A DNA stretch of 64,000 bases from Paenibacillus massiliensis 2301065 = DSM 16942 (GCF_000377505.1 NZ_KB898195.1:124001-188000), one strand, 5' to 3'. Shown: positions 50,830-59,176, counted from the first letter of the stretch. The notes: generated by a model from the letters alone, not told the origin. Numbers and translations are program-made.

Positions 50830-51678
50830 ATGCCATATGAAAATGAATCTGCAGAAATATACGCCCCGGATCTGCTAGACAAAGGAATTCCTGAATCTGG
50901 CTATGTATTCCTGGCGGATGACAAGACTCCCATCAAGGTGGATTATATGGAATACGATCAGTTAGCCGTATTTGATGGAGATATCGTCGTAGCAACAGCC
51001 GCTCGAATGAAGCAGCACACCGCCCTTGTGGAAGGCTTACTCGCCCAGGGCCTCGACGAAGTTCCTCATCCTCAGGTCATCATTGATATGCGTCGCCTGT
51101 GGCCACAAGGGAAGGTCTATTATAGCTTCGACACCTCCGTCGATGAGGCCAACAAGAAGAAAATCAACACAGCTATCGCCAATATTGCGGCTTCCTGCAA
51201 AGGCGTAAGCTTCACCCCAAGGACAACGCAGCCCAATTATATCTCGTTCACCATGGGCGACGGTTGTAGCTCCTATGTCGGAATGCAGGGCGGCAAGCAG
51301 GCGATTACGCTGAGCCGTAACGGGTATGTCGTCGGAAATGTCATTCATGAGATCAGCCACGCTCTTGGATTGCTTCATGAGCATACCAAGCCTAACCGCG
51401 ATCAATATGTACAAGTCCATCAAGACAATATTATTGCCCGTGCACTTCATAACTTTGATATTGTGAACCATCCCAAGCTCTTCAAATCCATGGACTATGA
51501 TTATGGCTCCATTATGCATTATGGGCGAACAGCCTTTGCGAAGACGAAAGGAACAGAGACCCTGACACCGACACAAGCAGGTGCTAGTATCGGGCAGCGT
51601 TCTCAGCTATCCAAGCTAGATAAGGAAGGCATCAATGCATTGTATACAGGCAAAAATGTGTATCAGGACTCCCTGTAA
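50830..51678 (+). CDS. Astacin-type (M12A) metallopeptidase without signal peptide
   Basis: 282 aa. Zinc-binding and catalytic motif HEISHALGLLHE (His173, Glu174, His177, His183, Glu184), Met-turn SIMHY (Met229, Tyr231), plus the substrate-cleft motif SYVGMQGGKQAITL. The first 85 residues resemble a propeptide-like region (GYVFLADDKTPIKVDYMEYDQLAVFDGDIVVATAARM). ATG 50830 follows GGAGGGT; an upstream in-frame start at 50815 overlaps that site. Lacks any secretion signal, unusual for astacins. Third gene of the RhiA-like operon. Confidence 0.9.
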   Translation: MPYENESAEIYAPDLLDKGIPESGYVFLADDKTPIKVDYMEYDQLAVFDGDIVVATAARMKQHTALVEGLLAQGLDEVPHPQVIIDMRRLWPQGKVYYSFDTSVDEANKKKINTAIANIAASCKGVSFTPRTTQPNYISFTMGDGCSSYVGMQGGKQAITLSRNGYVVGNVIHEISHALGLLHEHTKPNRDQYVQVHQDNIIARALHNFDIVNHPKLFKSMDYDYGSIMHYGRTAFAKTKGTETLTPTQAGASIGQRSQLSKLDKEGINALYTGKNVYQDSL

Positions 51679-51751
51679 GCTGTGACTACGTGGCTGAATG
51701 ATGACAATATTATTAACTACGACATTATTTGCAGCGATACAATGGCTTATC

Positions 51752-51790
51752 TAAAAAATAAACCGGAGCGGCGGCTCCGGTCATTTCATT
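51752..51790. terminator. Bidirectional terminator between astacin and GH3 genes
   Basis: ACCGGAGC (51762-51769) and GCTCCGGT (51774-51781) form a perfect 8-bp stem with a 4-nt loop, an A-run on the left (for the minus-strand GH3 gene) and a T-rich tail on the right. Confidence 0.88.
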
Positions 51791-51802
51791 TTAGAAGAAA
51801 TA

Positions 51803-54640
51803 CTATAATTTCCTCAGCTCAATCCATTCGAATTGAATCCCTGGCTTGATGAAATCTAGCTTCACCTCATAGTGGCCTGCTTCCAGGCCCAGCTTCACCA
51901 GCTTGCGGGTAATCCATGCGCCCTCAGTTCCATTCGTCTGGACGGTTGTTACCAACTGATCATTCAAGCTTACATTGCAGGCGCTCTGGGCCATCTCATG
52001 ATCTGGAGACATGATGCGGACGAACATGCGGTAGCTCCCGGCTGCGCTTACATTTAGTACAGCATTCCCAGCTGCGTCTGGCTCCAAGCGTATGATATCC
52101 GGTTGCTCATTCCCGTGAGCAGACGTACCTTGAAGATGAGACTCAGCAGAGATAGCATCTCCGCTTAGCCCGGGCTGAGCCTTGAAGGTAACCATAGTCT
52201 CCGCCTGAACCTGCCCACGTGCAAATACCGGTGCTTCCAACAGGAAGTGGCATATATTCGCAGCACTCTGCTGCAGCTCCCCACGAGTCAATGTCCCCTC
52301 CTTGAGGGCACTGAGCGTATTATCTCCCATCGCATTGGTCTCTGCCCCATAGTTCGGAACGACCATATACAGATCATTCCCGGCCCGAACCATCCAGTTG
52401 GTATAGGTTCTGTCGGCGTGCCCTCCGTGGACAACATCGTTCATTTTCGCCCACCAATCCGTCATCACAACACCCTTGAAGCCCCATTCCTTACGCAAAA
52501 TATGGCTATTCAGGTCATAGTTCGATGCAGCCCAGTGACCGTTAATCGGGTTGTAGGAGGTCATAATTACCTTGGCCCCTCCCTGCTTCACCGCGATCTC
52601 GAAGCCCTTCAGATAGATCTGCCGCAGCGCGCGCTCGGATACGACCGCATCCGCCATATGACGATGCTGCTCTTGATTATTGCAGGCAAAATGCTTCAGC
52701 GTGGCATGTGAGCCCCCCTGCCGGATACCACGGGTGCAGGCAGCTGCAAATAACCCCGTAATCAGTGGGTCCTCGGAGAAGTATTCGAAGTTGCGTCCGT
52801 TCAGCGGATTGCGCCGGATATTCAGCCCTGGACCGAGCAACGCATCGATCTCATTGCTTAACATCTCCCGTCCCTCCAGCACATATAGCTCCTCAATCAG
52901 CCCCGGATTCCAGGTAGCAGCCAGCAAGGTGCCAATCGGTACCTGTGTCGCCAGCTCTCCGTTATCCATGCGGATACCTGAAGGTCCATCTGCTGTGCAG
53001 GCAATCGGAATACCGTACTGCAGCAAGCCGTCGCTCACTCCACCGAAGGCGGAAGCCGTGCCCGATGTCACTAACGGGCTGCTCATCCCTTCACCACGGA
53101 CGATCGCGGCCAGCTCTTCATCACTGAGCTGCGCCACGAACTCCTCCATGCGGACCTTGCCCTCATGGACATCACGCAGGCGGAAGCCCAGGTCCCCTGT
53201 CTGCTCCCATGTGGCAGGAAGTCCAGTTCGGACACGCTCCTCCAATGAGACCGTCCTCATGGGTACTTCCTCATAGGCCAGCTCATAAGCCCCACTGCTT
53301 AATCTGGCACCCGGCTTCATACGCGTGAAGCGCTCTGTCGGCGCAAGCGCCTCATCCAGCTGCTCCACGACCAGTAACTCTTCCACCACATAGCCAGGCT
53401 GTCCCTCGACTTGAATCGGTACAAGCTCCCTAACGCTATTCCCTACATACAGATGATAGGTCCCAGCCTCCAGCACATAAGCAGAACGATAGCCCGTCAC
53501 ACCACCATCATCATAAGAAGATAACGAATGTACCGGGAAGGTCAGCACCAGACGCTCCGACTCACCAGGCTGCAGCTCACCAGTCTTGCCAAAGGCCGCC
53601 AGTACCCGCGCCGGTTGCCCAAGCTTGCCTTGTGGTGCTTCACAATAAAGCTGTACAACTTCCTTGCCTGCGAACGCCCCCCCGATATTTCTTACCGTGA
53701 CGTCTACAGACAGATAGCGCTCTCCTTCCTGCTCCAGAAGCTGGGCCTCTCCAGGCTCCAGCTGGAACTGCGTATAGGACAAGCCATAGCCGAAGGGGAA
53801 CTGTACCCGCTCTGGCCGAAAGGTCTCAAAATACCGATAGCCTACATACACGTCCTCTTGGTACAGATTCTTCAGCTCATTACCATAATTGCTAGTGGAC
53901 GGATAATCCTCGATCGTATAAGCAATCGTATCCGTCAGCTTGCCACTCGGTGTGACCTCGCCTACGAGAACATCAGCTATCGCATGTCCACCCTCCATCC
54001 CCCCATGCCATGCATAGATGACACTGGAAATGGGGTGAACCGCATTACCGCTATCCTCAGGCTCCGCCAACCAGCTCATATCTATAATATTGGATACATT
54101 CAGCACAACCACCGTCTGTTCAAAATGTGTCGTCACCAGCTGTAGCATGGTCTGCTCTTCCTCCGTCAGCAGATAGCTCCCAGGTTCAGTAGCGTTATCC
54201 TGATCCTCTCCCGCCGTGCGGCCAATGACGATAACCGCCTTATCGGAACGCCCACGAGTTGCAGCCACCAGCGAGTCCGTGAGGGGCATTTCCCGCTGAT
54301 GCCAGGGCTCTGCTGCCCAGCCGCCGCCTCCGTTGTCGAATGGATTCTCTTCAATCCATTGCGTGTAGACCGCAGCCAGCTCCTCATCCACCGTGATTCC
54401 ACGCTTGCTGCGAAGGCCATCCAGCAGATTCGTCGTATAGGGGACATTGACACTGCCGCCCGAGCCCGTCCCGCTACGATAATAGTTCACCTGAGCCCTG
54501 CCAAAGATGGAGGCACGCTCACCCTGTCGCAGTGGAAGTACTTGCCCCTCATTTTTTAGCAATACAGCTCCCTCGGCTGCCACTTTCCTGCTGAACTCGG
54601 CAAAGCCCGATAATGGTACACCTCTTTGTGATACGCTCAA
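51803..54640 (-). CDS. Glycoside hydrolase family 3 with swapped domain order
   Basis: 945 aa. The GH3 C-terminal domain comes first (AAEGAVLLKNEGQVLPL, YAWHGGMEGGHAIADVLVGEVTPSGKL, PFGYGLSYTQF), then an FnIII-like domain (about 300-420), then the N-terminal catalytic TIM barrel (VAQLSDEELAAIVRGEGM, TADGPSGIRM, KHFACNNQEQHRH, nucleophile Asp in VVMTDWWA), and last a CBM6/35-like beta sandwich (about 840-945). Such permuted GH3 beta-glucosidases are known, for example in Ruminococcus albus. TTG 54640 has CGGGAGGG 7 nt upstream; ATG 54664 lacks a site. No signal peptide. Acts on imported beta-glucosides or xylosides. Confidence 0.9.
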   Translation of the reverse strand: MSVSQRGVPLSGFAEFSRKVAAEGAVLLKNEGQVLPLRQGERASIFGRAQVNYYRSGTGSGGSVNVPYTTNLLDGLRSKRGITVDEELAAVYTQWIEENPFDNGGGGWAAEPWHQREMPLTDSLVAATRGRSDKAVIVIGRTAGEDQDNATEPGSYLLTEEEQTMLQLVTTHFEQTVVVLNVSNIIDMSWLAEPEDSGNAVHPISSVIYAWHGGMEGGHAIADVLVGEVTPSGKLTDTIAYTIEDYPSTSNYGNELKNLYQEDVYVGYRYFETFRPERVQFPFGYGLSYTQFQLEPGEAQLLEQEGERYLSVDVTVRNIGGAFAGKEVVQLYCEAPQGKLGQPARVLAAFGKTGELQPGESERLVLTFPVHSLSSYDDGGVTGYRSAYVLEAGTYHLYVGNSVRELVPIQVEGQPGYVVEELLVVEQLDEALAPTERFTRMKPGARLSSGAYELAYEEVPMRTVSLEERVRTGLPATWEQTGDLGFRLRDVHEGKVRMEEFVAQLSDEELAAIVRGEGMSSPLVTSGTASAFGGVSDGLLQYGIPIACTADGPSGIRMDNGELATQVPIGTLLAATWNPGLIEELYVLEGREMLSNEIDALLGPGLNIRRNPLNGRNFEYFSEDPLITGLFAAACTRGIRQGGSHATLKHFACNNQEQHRHMADAVVSERALRQIYLKGFEIAVKQGGAKVIMTSYNPINGHWAASNYDLNSHILRKEWGFKGVVMTDWWAKMNDVVHGGHADRTYTNWMVRAGNDLYMVVPNYGAETNAMGDNTLSALKEGTLTRGELQQSAANICHFLLEAPVFARGQVQAETMVTFKAQPGLSGDAISAESHLQGTSAHGNEQPDIIRLEPDAAGNAVLNVSAAGSYRMFVRIMSPDHEMAQSACNVSLNDQLVTTVQTNGTEGAWITRKLVKLGLEAGHYEVKLDFIKPGIQFEWIELRKL

Positions 54641-54813
54641 GTGGTTTCCCTCCCGTGTGTTCATAGCTTCAAGTCATATTATACCAATATATATGGTCAA
54701 AAAGGAAAAGAATGCGGTTACATTTGTAAGGCGTTTGTGCCTGCTTTTCATCTATCTTATCCGTAATATCTGTAGTAAGCCTAGTATCCGTAATCCGTAG
54801 ATTTGCAGATGAG

Positions 54814-54852
54814 AAAAGACCCCCACCAGATTGTTGAATCTGGAAGGGGCCT
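54814..54852 (-). terminator. Terminator after the GT2 synthase gene
   Basis: On the minus strand GGCCCCTTCCAGATT pairs with AATCTGGTGGGGGTC (minor mismatches) around a CAAC loop, followed by TTTTCTC. Confidence 0.85.
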
Positions 54853-54893
54853 TGCATCTAAGCTCCATACTAGGAGATCCTTGAATCAGAGTC

Positions 54894-56192
54894 TCAGCCG
54901 AAGCGCTGCGTCTTATACCATTTGTTTCCTTGGCGACCTGTAATCTTGTCGACACAGATTGTCCAGAAGGCTTTGACCGAGATGATCAGGAATAACTGGG
55001 CATAAGTGAAATAGGATAGACAGGATATTACAAAGTTCTCCGTGTTGCTCTGTCCGATATCCGAAGCTAACGCCAGATTAATCTGCAGGACATAGATGAA
55101 GTACATCAGCGCCCACGCGATGACGAGATAGACGTATACATCACCCGAGAACTGGAATGGACTCTGTACATCTGGCACGAACAAGCGCGCAATCTGGTAG
55201 CCAATATTCGCAAGGAAGATTACATCGGACACAAGAATCGCAAGCATGAACCAGAAGTAGCTGGCCGCATAATACATGATATGCAGCTTAATTCGCCAGC
55301 TGGTTCGATCGAATAAATGATGGAAGTTATCCATAATGACATGAAAATTCCCCTTCGACCAGCGTCCGCGCTGCTTCATATACACACTGAGCTGCTCCGG
55401 CTCCTGCTGATAGGCCTCAGCCTGTGGAGCGAGTGCAATCAGCTTGCCCTTCTTCATGATCTCAAAGGATACTGCTGTATCCTCTGTAATCGCATTTTCA
55501 TCCCAGCCGCCAATCTCGCGCATCAATGCCGTATTGACGATAAAATTCGTACCTGGAATCGTGCCGATCTTGAACAGCTCCCACAATCCGGTATGGTGTA
55601 CCCGCTGAATCGTGACCAGTTCCTGGTTAATACACTTGGACAGGAAGTTCTGTCCCCGATTGCGTGCCTTGTTGCGTCCGAAAACGGCTCCATATAGGCC
55701 TGGCTTCTCCAGTGCCTTCTGCACAAGGAACATTAGTGCATTCTTCTCGGGCGCCGCATCAGCATCATATACACATATCCATTCGCCCTTCGTCTTTAGC
55801 AGTGCATCATTGAGGGTCCCAGACTTGCCGCCTGTGCCTTTGCGTTCCATAATTTCAAAGTCACGGTGCTGATAGCTTGGTCGGCTCTTCAGCTCCTTAA
55901 GCTTCGCCGCCGTCTGATCCGTACAGTTATCCGCGATGACAATAATCTGCACCTTATCATGAGGGTAGTTCAAACGCAGGATATGCTCTGCCGTAATAGC
56001 GACCACCATCTCCTCATTGTGCGCAGGCACAAGTACGGTAACGGATGGATAATCCTCCATTGACGCAGGAACCACGAATTTATTCCGATTCTGCCTGCTC
56101 AGAAAACGAATCGCGCCCACCATAATTATGATGGCTTCGGTAACAGCTGTCCAAATACTAATAATGGTGACAAGCAGTACAAAATCAGTCAC
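54894..56192 (-). CDS. Processive GT2 polysaccharide synthase (YdaM/PgaC-like)
   Basis: About 432 aa. N-terminal TM (LLVTIISIWTAVTEAIIIMVGA), GT2 catalytic domain with the D, DxD, TED, QxxRW set of processive synthases: VLVPAHNEE, ADNCTDQT, YDADAAPEKN, ITEDTAV, KQRGRWSKGN; then three or four C-terminal TMs. GTG 56192 is chosen because GGGGGAAG precedes it and the reading frame then starts at the first TM; it overlaps the end of the 48-aa gene. Resembles the exopolysaccharide synthase of the B. subtilis ydaJKLMN and Listeria pss operons; the product sugar is unknown. Confidence 0.9.
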   Translation of the reverse strand: MTDFVLLVTIISIWTAVTEAIIIMVGAIRFLSRQNRNKFVVPASMEDYPSVTVLVPAHNEEMVVAITAEHILRLNYPHDKVQIIVIADNCTDQTAAKLKELKSRPSYQHRDFEIMERKGTGGKSGTLNDALLKTKGEWICVYDADAAPEKNALMFLVQKALEKPGLYGAVFGRNKARNRGQNFLSKCINQELVTIQRVHHTGLWELFKIGTIPGTNFIVNTALMREIGGWDENAITEDTAVSFEIMKKGKLIALAPQAEAYQQEPEQLSVYMKQRGRWSKGNFHVIMDNFHHLFDRTSWRIKLHIMYYAASYFWFMLAILVSDVIFLANIGYQIARLFVPDVQSPFQFSGDVYVYLVIAWALMYFIYVLQINLALASDIGQSNTENFVISCLSYFTYAQLFLIISVKAFWTICVDKITGRQGNKWYKTQRFG

Positions 56193-56331
56193 TGGTCTTC
56201 CCCCGATCGTAGTTTCGATAGACCTGTGCACGGAATACCAAGGTAGCCACGGTCAAGCCCAGGATCGTAATAATAAAAAACGTACTGACAACAATACAGA
56301 GCGGGATAAACCAGTCCAAGTAACTTACCAT
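56185..56331 (-). CDS. Small single-TM protein of the exopolysaccharide module
   Basis: 48 aa: short polar start, one TM helix (about residues 8-33, LCIVVSTFFIITILGLTVA core), then a basic cytoplasmic tail (VYRNYDRGKTSD). ATG 56331 is preceded by GGGGAAGAGG at good spacing, and its stop overlaps the GTG of the synthase gene, so it is translationally coupled. It lies 18 nt after the degenerate GGDEF gene. I recognise no family. Position suggests an accessory subunit of the synthase, comparable in role, not in sequence, to small partners such as PgaD. Confidence 0.7.
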   Translation of the reverse strand: MVSYLDWFIPLCIVVSTFFIITILGLTVATLVFRAQVYRNYDRGKTSD

Positions 56332-56349
56332 AGCTGATGACCTCTTCCC

Positions 56350-57249
56350 CTAAATAAATTCCCCGATCAGATCGGTCTCGGTATTTCTCTCCAGTGCACT
56401 AATGACACCATTGATATTCTCGTACTTGCTGAATTGATCTGGCTGAAATACAAGAGCACCTGAGCGAATGACCAGTTTGAGGGGCCTTCCCTTCAAATCC
56501 ATTACAGACATCTCCATCATCGCCCGCTTGATCCGCTCCGTCATGGATTCAAGGAACTCGGGACGAGTCATCGGACAGATAATGACAAAGCGACCACCGT
56601 CGATGAAGAACTTGTAATCCTCATACCGCAGCTGCTTCTGAATCGTGTCCGACAGATCCAGCAGTAAGGTAGAGTATCCTTGGGAACCCAAAGATTCCTG
56701 AACCAGCGGTAAAAATTCAATCTTGAACATCGCCACACAAAAGCCGTATCTGTCCGGATATCTACGAGCCAGATTGGACTGCTTGACAATGGCGTCTGCG
56801 AAAGCTTCCTTATTGCCCAGTGTAGTGTGTGGATCAACCTGCGGGTTCCTGCGCTCCAGCTCCTCCAGTCGCTCCAGGAATCGATTGCTGCGGATCATGA
56901 ACGTCTTAATCAGTGCCGCGACCAGCATATTCGCCGGAATAAGCAGCAGCCATGAGATGACCAGGACCTCTGGTGGTGCATAGGTAGCCAGCCATACGAG
57001 ATACAATACGAAAAATACGAAGACTGCGACAACAGACACCCCGACTGGCAGCAGCATACCGATGAGCAGAGCCAGCAAAGCCAGCGCATTAAACAACAAA
57101 TCCTTCAAGGTAAAGGATTGGGTATTATAAATATTCCAGAAGACCAATACTTCCTGTAAGAGTGCCATTGCAATGAGCAGAATATATCCCCATTTCAAGC
57201 CATGCAAAGGTGTCTTTTTTTCCATCTGAGTCATTTTTTCCGCCGCCAT
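56350..57249 (-). CDS. Membrane protein with degenerate GGDEF domain (YdaK-like c-di-GMP receptor)
   Basis: 299 aa. Start ATG 57249 with AAGAAGGGTG upstream. About four TMs (residues 20-115), a short coiled linker (SNRFLERLEELERR), then a GGDEF fold (DPHTTLGNKEAFADAI; final strands). The active-site loop reads DGGRF (217-221) instead of GG(D/E)EF, so cyclase activity is unlikely, but the inhibitory-site motif RxxD (Arg208-Asp211, RYED) sits at the canonical 5-residue spacing. Such proteins bind c-di-GMP without making it, as YdaK does in B. subtilis. Next genes are the 48-aa protein and the GT2 synthase. Confidence 0.87.
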   Translation of the reverse strand: MAAEKMTQMEKKTPLHGLKWGYILLIAMALLQEVLVFWNIYNTQSFTLKDLLFNALALLALLIGMLLPVGVSVVAVFVFFVLYLVWLATYAPPEVLVISWLLLIPANMLVAALIKTFMIRSNRFLERLEELERRNPQVDPHTTLGNKEAFADAIVKQSNLARRYPDRYGFCVAMFKIEFLPLVQESLGSQGYSTLLLDLSDTIQKQLRYEDYKFFIDGGRFVIICPMTRPEFLESMTERIKRAMMEMSVMDLKGRPLKLVIRSGALVFQPDQFSKYENINGVISALERNTETDLIGEFI

Positions 57250-57274
57250 CAGTTCACCCTTCTTTTTTGGAATC

Positions 57275-57321
57275 ACAAAAAAAGCCCTCTCTATACATTT
57301 ACCCACATTTCGAGAGGGGCT
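57275..57321 (-). terminator. Attenuator-like terminator in the leader of the GGDEF gene
   Basis: On the minus strand AGCCCCTCTC (57312-57321) pairs with GAGAGGGCT (57283-57291), followed by TTTTTTTG. It lies downstream of the promoter at 57396-57423 and 26 nt or more before the gene start, so transcripts must read through it. Not part of a recognisable c-di-GMP riboswitch. Confidence 0.8.
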
Positions 57322-57395
57322 CTATGTCTTATGATCTAATTCTTATTCTTATACTTCTTCCATATTAGACCAATGCCATATCGATATCTACACTA

Positions 57396-57423
57396 ACTAT
57401 ACAATGGTCCCATCTTTTTTCAA
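57396..57423 (-). promoter_or_regulatory. Sigma-A promoter of the exopolysaccharide module
   Basis: On the minus strand -35 TTGAAA (57418-57423), 16-bp spacer, -10 TATAGT (57396-57401). Transcription would start near 57389 and give a leader of about 140 nt containing the terminator hairpin. Confidence 0.65.
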
Positions 57424-57497
57424 CAAAAAAATGGTAAATTCCATTTATTTCAATCCAATATATGTCTAAGGACTCATACATTTCTTCATAAAAGGTA

Positions 57498-57561
57498 TTG
57501 ACAGCTCCGTTATCCTGATTTATATTTATCTTAACTTAAAGATTAGTTAAATTGAGATAAA
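57498..57561 (+). promoter_or_regulatory. DoxX promoter with MhqR-like operator
   Basis: -35 TTGACA (57498-57503), 17-bp spacer, -10 TATATT (57521-57526). Immediately after is ATCTTAACTTAAAGAT (57528-57543), the same layout as the mhqO operator. A wider inverted repeat, TTTATCTTAA against TTGAGATAAA, extends to about 57561. A third, weaker copy (ATCTT, 6 bp, AAGAA) occurs at 57769-57784. Confidence 0.7.
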
Positions 57562-57825
57562 AAAGTAGGTGAACAGATGCATACTCTGGGCCGAAAGGCT
57601 AGGGCTATGTTCCAGATCATCTGGAGTAACCATTAGCGAATCCATTCAGTGTTTCCGGGCCATTACGGTTCTATCGGCTATTGCGAACATTAGTGAGTAA
57701 GGATTCACTTGTTCGTTAAGAAGCTCAAGTATAAAGAATCGAATTCATGAACTTTATTCAGGTCTAATATCTTTATATTAAGAATAACAATAATAATATT
57801 TATTAAAAATTGGGAGATGATTCTA
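57562..57825. other. Long DoxX leader region
   Basis: About 290 nt separate the promoter from the DoxX start. A 19-codon ORF beginning near 57577 exists but has only a weak site. AT-rich near 57765-57810 with an additional operator-like palindrome, so a second promoter is possible. Confidence 0.4.
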
Positions 57826-58227
57826 ATGATGATGGCAGTAGGTTTGTTGGTAATTCGTGTGATTGTAGGTCTGTTATTCGTAGGACATGGCGCGCAGAAG
57901 CTGTTCGGTTGGTTTGGTGGTTATGGACCCAAAGGAACTGGTGGCTGGCTAGAGTCCATTGGTGTGAAGCCGGGTGTTACCATGGCAGTCGCGGCAGGAT
58001 TGATGGAGCTAGTGGGCGGCCTTTTGTTCGCTCTTGGCTTGTTGACCCCTGTGGGGGCGGTGTTGATTATCCTGACGATGATTGGCGCAATCAAGACTGT
58101 GCATGGTCAGAACGGCCTGTGGTCAACGGCTAACGGCTACGAGTACAATCTGGTTCTGCTTGCTGTAGCTGCAGGCGTTGCCTTGACCGGGGCAGGAGCC
58201 TATTCACTGGATGCATTGTTGTTCTAA
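57826..58227 (+). CDS. DoxX-family membrane protein (MhqP-like)
   Basis: 133 aa, four TM helices. VIRVIVGLLFVGHGAQKLFGWFGG is the DoxX N-terminal signature, then a Gly-rich loop (YGPKGTGGW), and LMELVGGLLFALGLLTPVGA. ATG 57826 is preferred because GGGAG is 9 nt upstream; ATG 57817 is too close to it. MhqP of B. subtilis, in the MhqR regulon, is a DoxX protein, and the operator upstream here matches that of mhqO. Likely role in quinone or thiol stress. Followed by a strong terminator. Confidence 0.88.
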   Translation: MMMAVGLLVIRVIVGLLFVGHGAQKLFGWFGGYGPKGTGGWLESIGVKPGVTMAVAAGLMELVGGLLFALGLLTPVGAVLIILTMIGAIKTVHGQNGLWSTANGYEYNLVLLAVAAGVALTGAGAYSLDALLF

Positions 58228-58248
58228 GCAAATAATGAATGTAATACA

Positions 58249-58290
58249 GGCCACAGTCCATTGCATACGCGATGGATTGTGGCCTTTTTT
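58249..58290 (+). terminator. Terminator after the DoxX gene
   Basis: GGCCACAGTCCAT (58249-58261) pairs with ATGGATTGTGGCC (58272-58284), one G-U pair, followed by T6. Confidence 0.93.
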
Positions 58291-58397
58291 AGCATAGAAT
58301 CCTGCTCGGCTTCGCATCATACATTACAACAACATTTACACACTAGCTATCGCTTGTCTGCATACCCAGACATCAGAAGGGAGCCTGGACGGACGTC

Positions 58398-59057
58398 ATG
58401 TTTTTGCACAAGCTGTTGTTAACCATTCATGTATTGACGGCAATGGACCCGATTCCAGCTGCCGAGCCTTTTCAAGCCTATCAGAATACCTATATTGAGG
58501 TGGACCCTATCCAGCATCGACTACGCCTGTATGCAGATGATCAGCTGATGAAGACCTTCCCGATCGCGTTGGGCAAGCCTAACACTCCATCGCCTGTAGG
58601 CGAATATATGGTCATTAATAAATATAAAAATTGGGGCAAGGGCTTCGGCACCCGCTGGATTGGCCTTAATGTGCCTTGGGGCATTTACGGCATTCATGGC
58701 ACAAATAGGCCCGATTCCATTGGCCACAGTGCCAGCCATGGCTGTATTCGTATGTATAACCATCATGTCGAGGAGCTGTACGAGTGGGTACGCGTAGGAA
58801 CGACGGTAAGCTTTGGCGGACATGTACTCGGCAAGCCGCTGGATAATCCTCGCTTGATAGCCATGGGGGATAGCGGTGGAGATGTCCAGCTCCTTCAGTG
58901 GCGATTACGAAGTGAGGGACTGTATTCAGGTGAGTGCAAAGGCAAATTTAACTATGCTACCGAGGTTGCTTTGAAGGCTTATGAGCAGCAACACAATCTG
59001 CCTATAGATGGCGTTGCTGGCTACGAGGATTATCTGAGTCTCGGACTGATTGAGTAA
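58398..59057 (+). CDS. L,D-transpeptidase (YkuD) with peptidoglycan-binding domain
   Basis: 219 aa. Residues 1-24 look like a signal/anchor (FLHKLLLTIHVLTAMDPIPAAE), though the core is short. YkuD domain (30-135) with His100 and the catalytic motif SHGCIR (His114, Cys116), which forms 3-3 cross-links or attaches proteins in the wall. The C-terminal 60 residues are a PG_binding_1 domain (GDVQLLQWRLRSEGLYSGECKGKFNYATEVALKAYEQQ). AAGGGAG lies rather far (14 nt) upstream. Standalone, followed by a terminator. Confidence 0.92.
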   Translation: MFLHKLLLTIHVLTAMDPIPAAEPFQAYQNTYIEVDPIQHRLRLYADDQLMKTFPIALGKPNTPSPVGEYMVINKYKNWGKGFGTRWIGLNVPWGIYGIHGTNRPDSIGHSASHGCIRMYNHHVEELYEWVRVGTTVSFGGHVLGKPLDNPRLIAMGDSGGDVQLLQWRLRSEGLYSGECKGKFNYATEVALKAYEQQHNLPIDGVAGYEDYLSLGLIE

Positions 59058-59176
59058 GTTAGCGAATCGCACTACATCCAGCAACTAGTCAAGAACCAGC
59101 ACGGCGTCCTTCCCACCCGGTTCACTCCTAGACAAGGGGCACGCAGCAGAGGCGTAATGGCGACGGTACCAAGTAG

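Noticed and set aside
57275..57480. c-di-GMP riboswitch in the leader of the degenerate GGDEF gene
   Set aside because: Neither the GEMM-I conserved core nor a GEMM-II pseudoknot pattern is recognisable; only a promoter and a terminator hairpin are seen.
57577..57636. 19-codon leader peptide before DoxX
   Set aside because: Only a weak site upstream, no attenuator-like structure after it and no codon bias indicating a regulatory leader.
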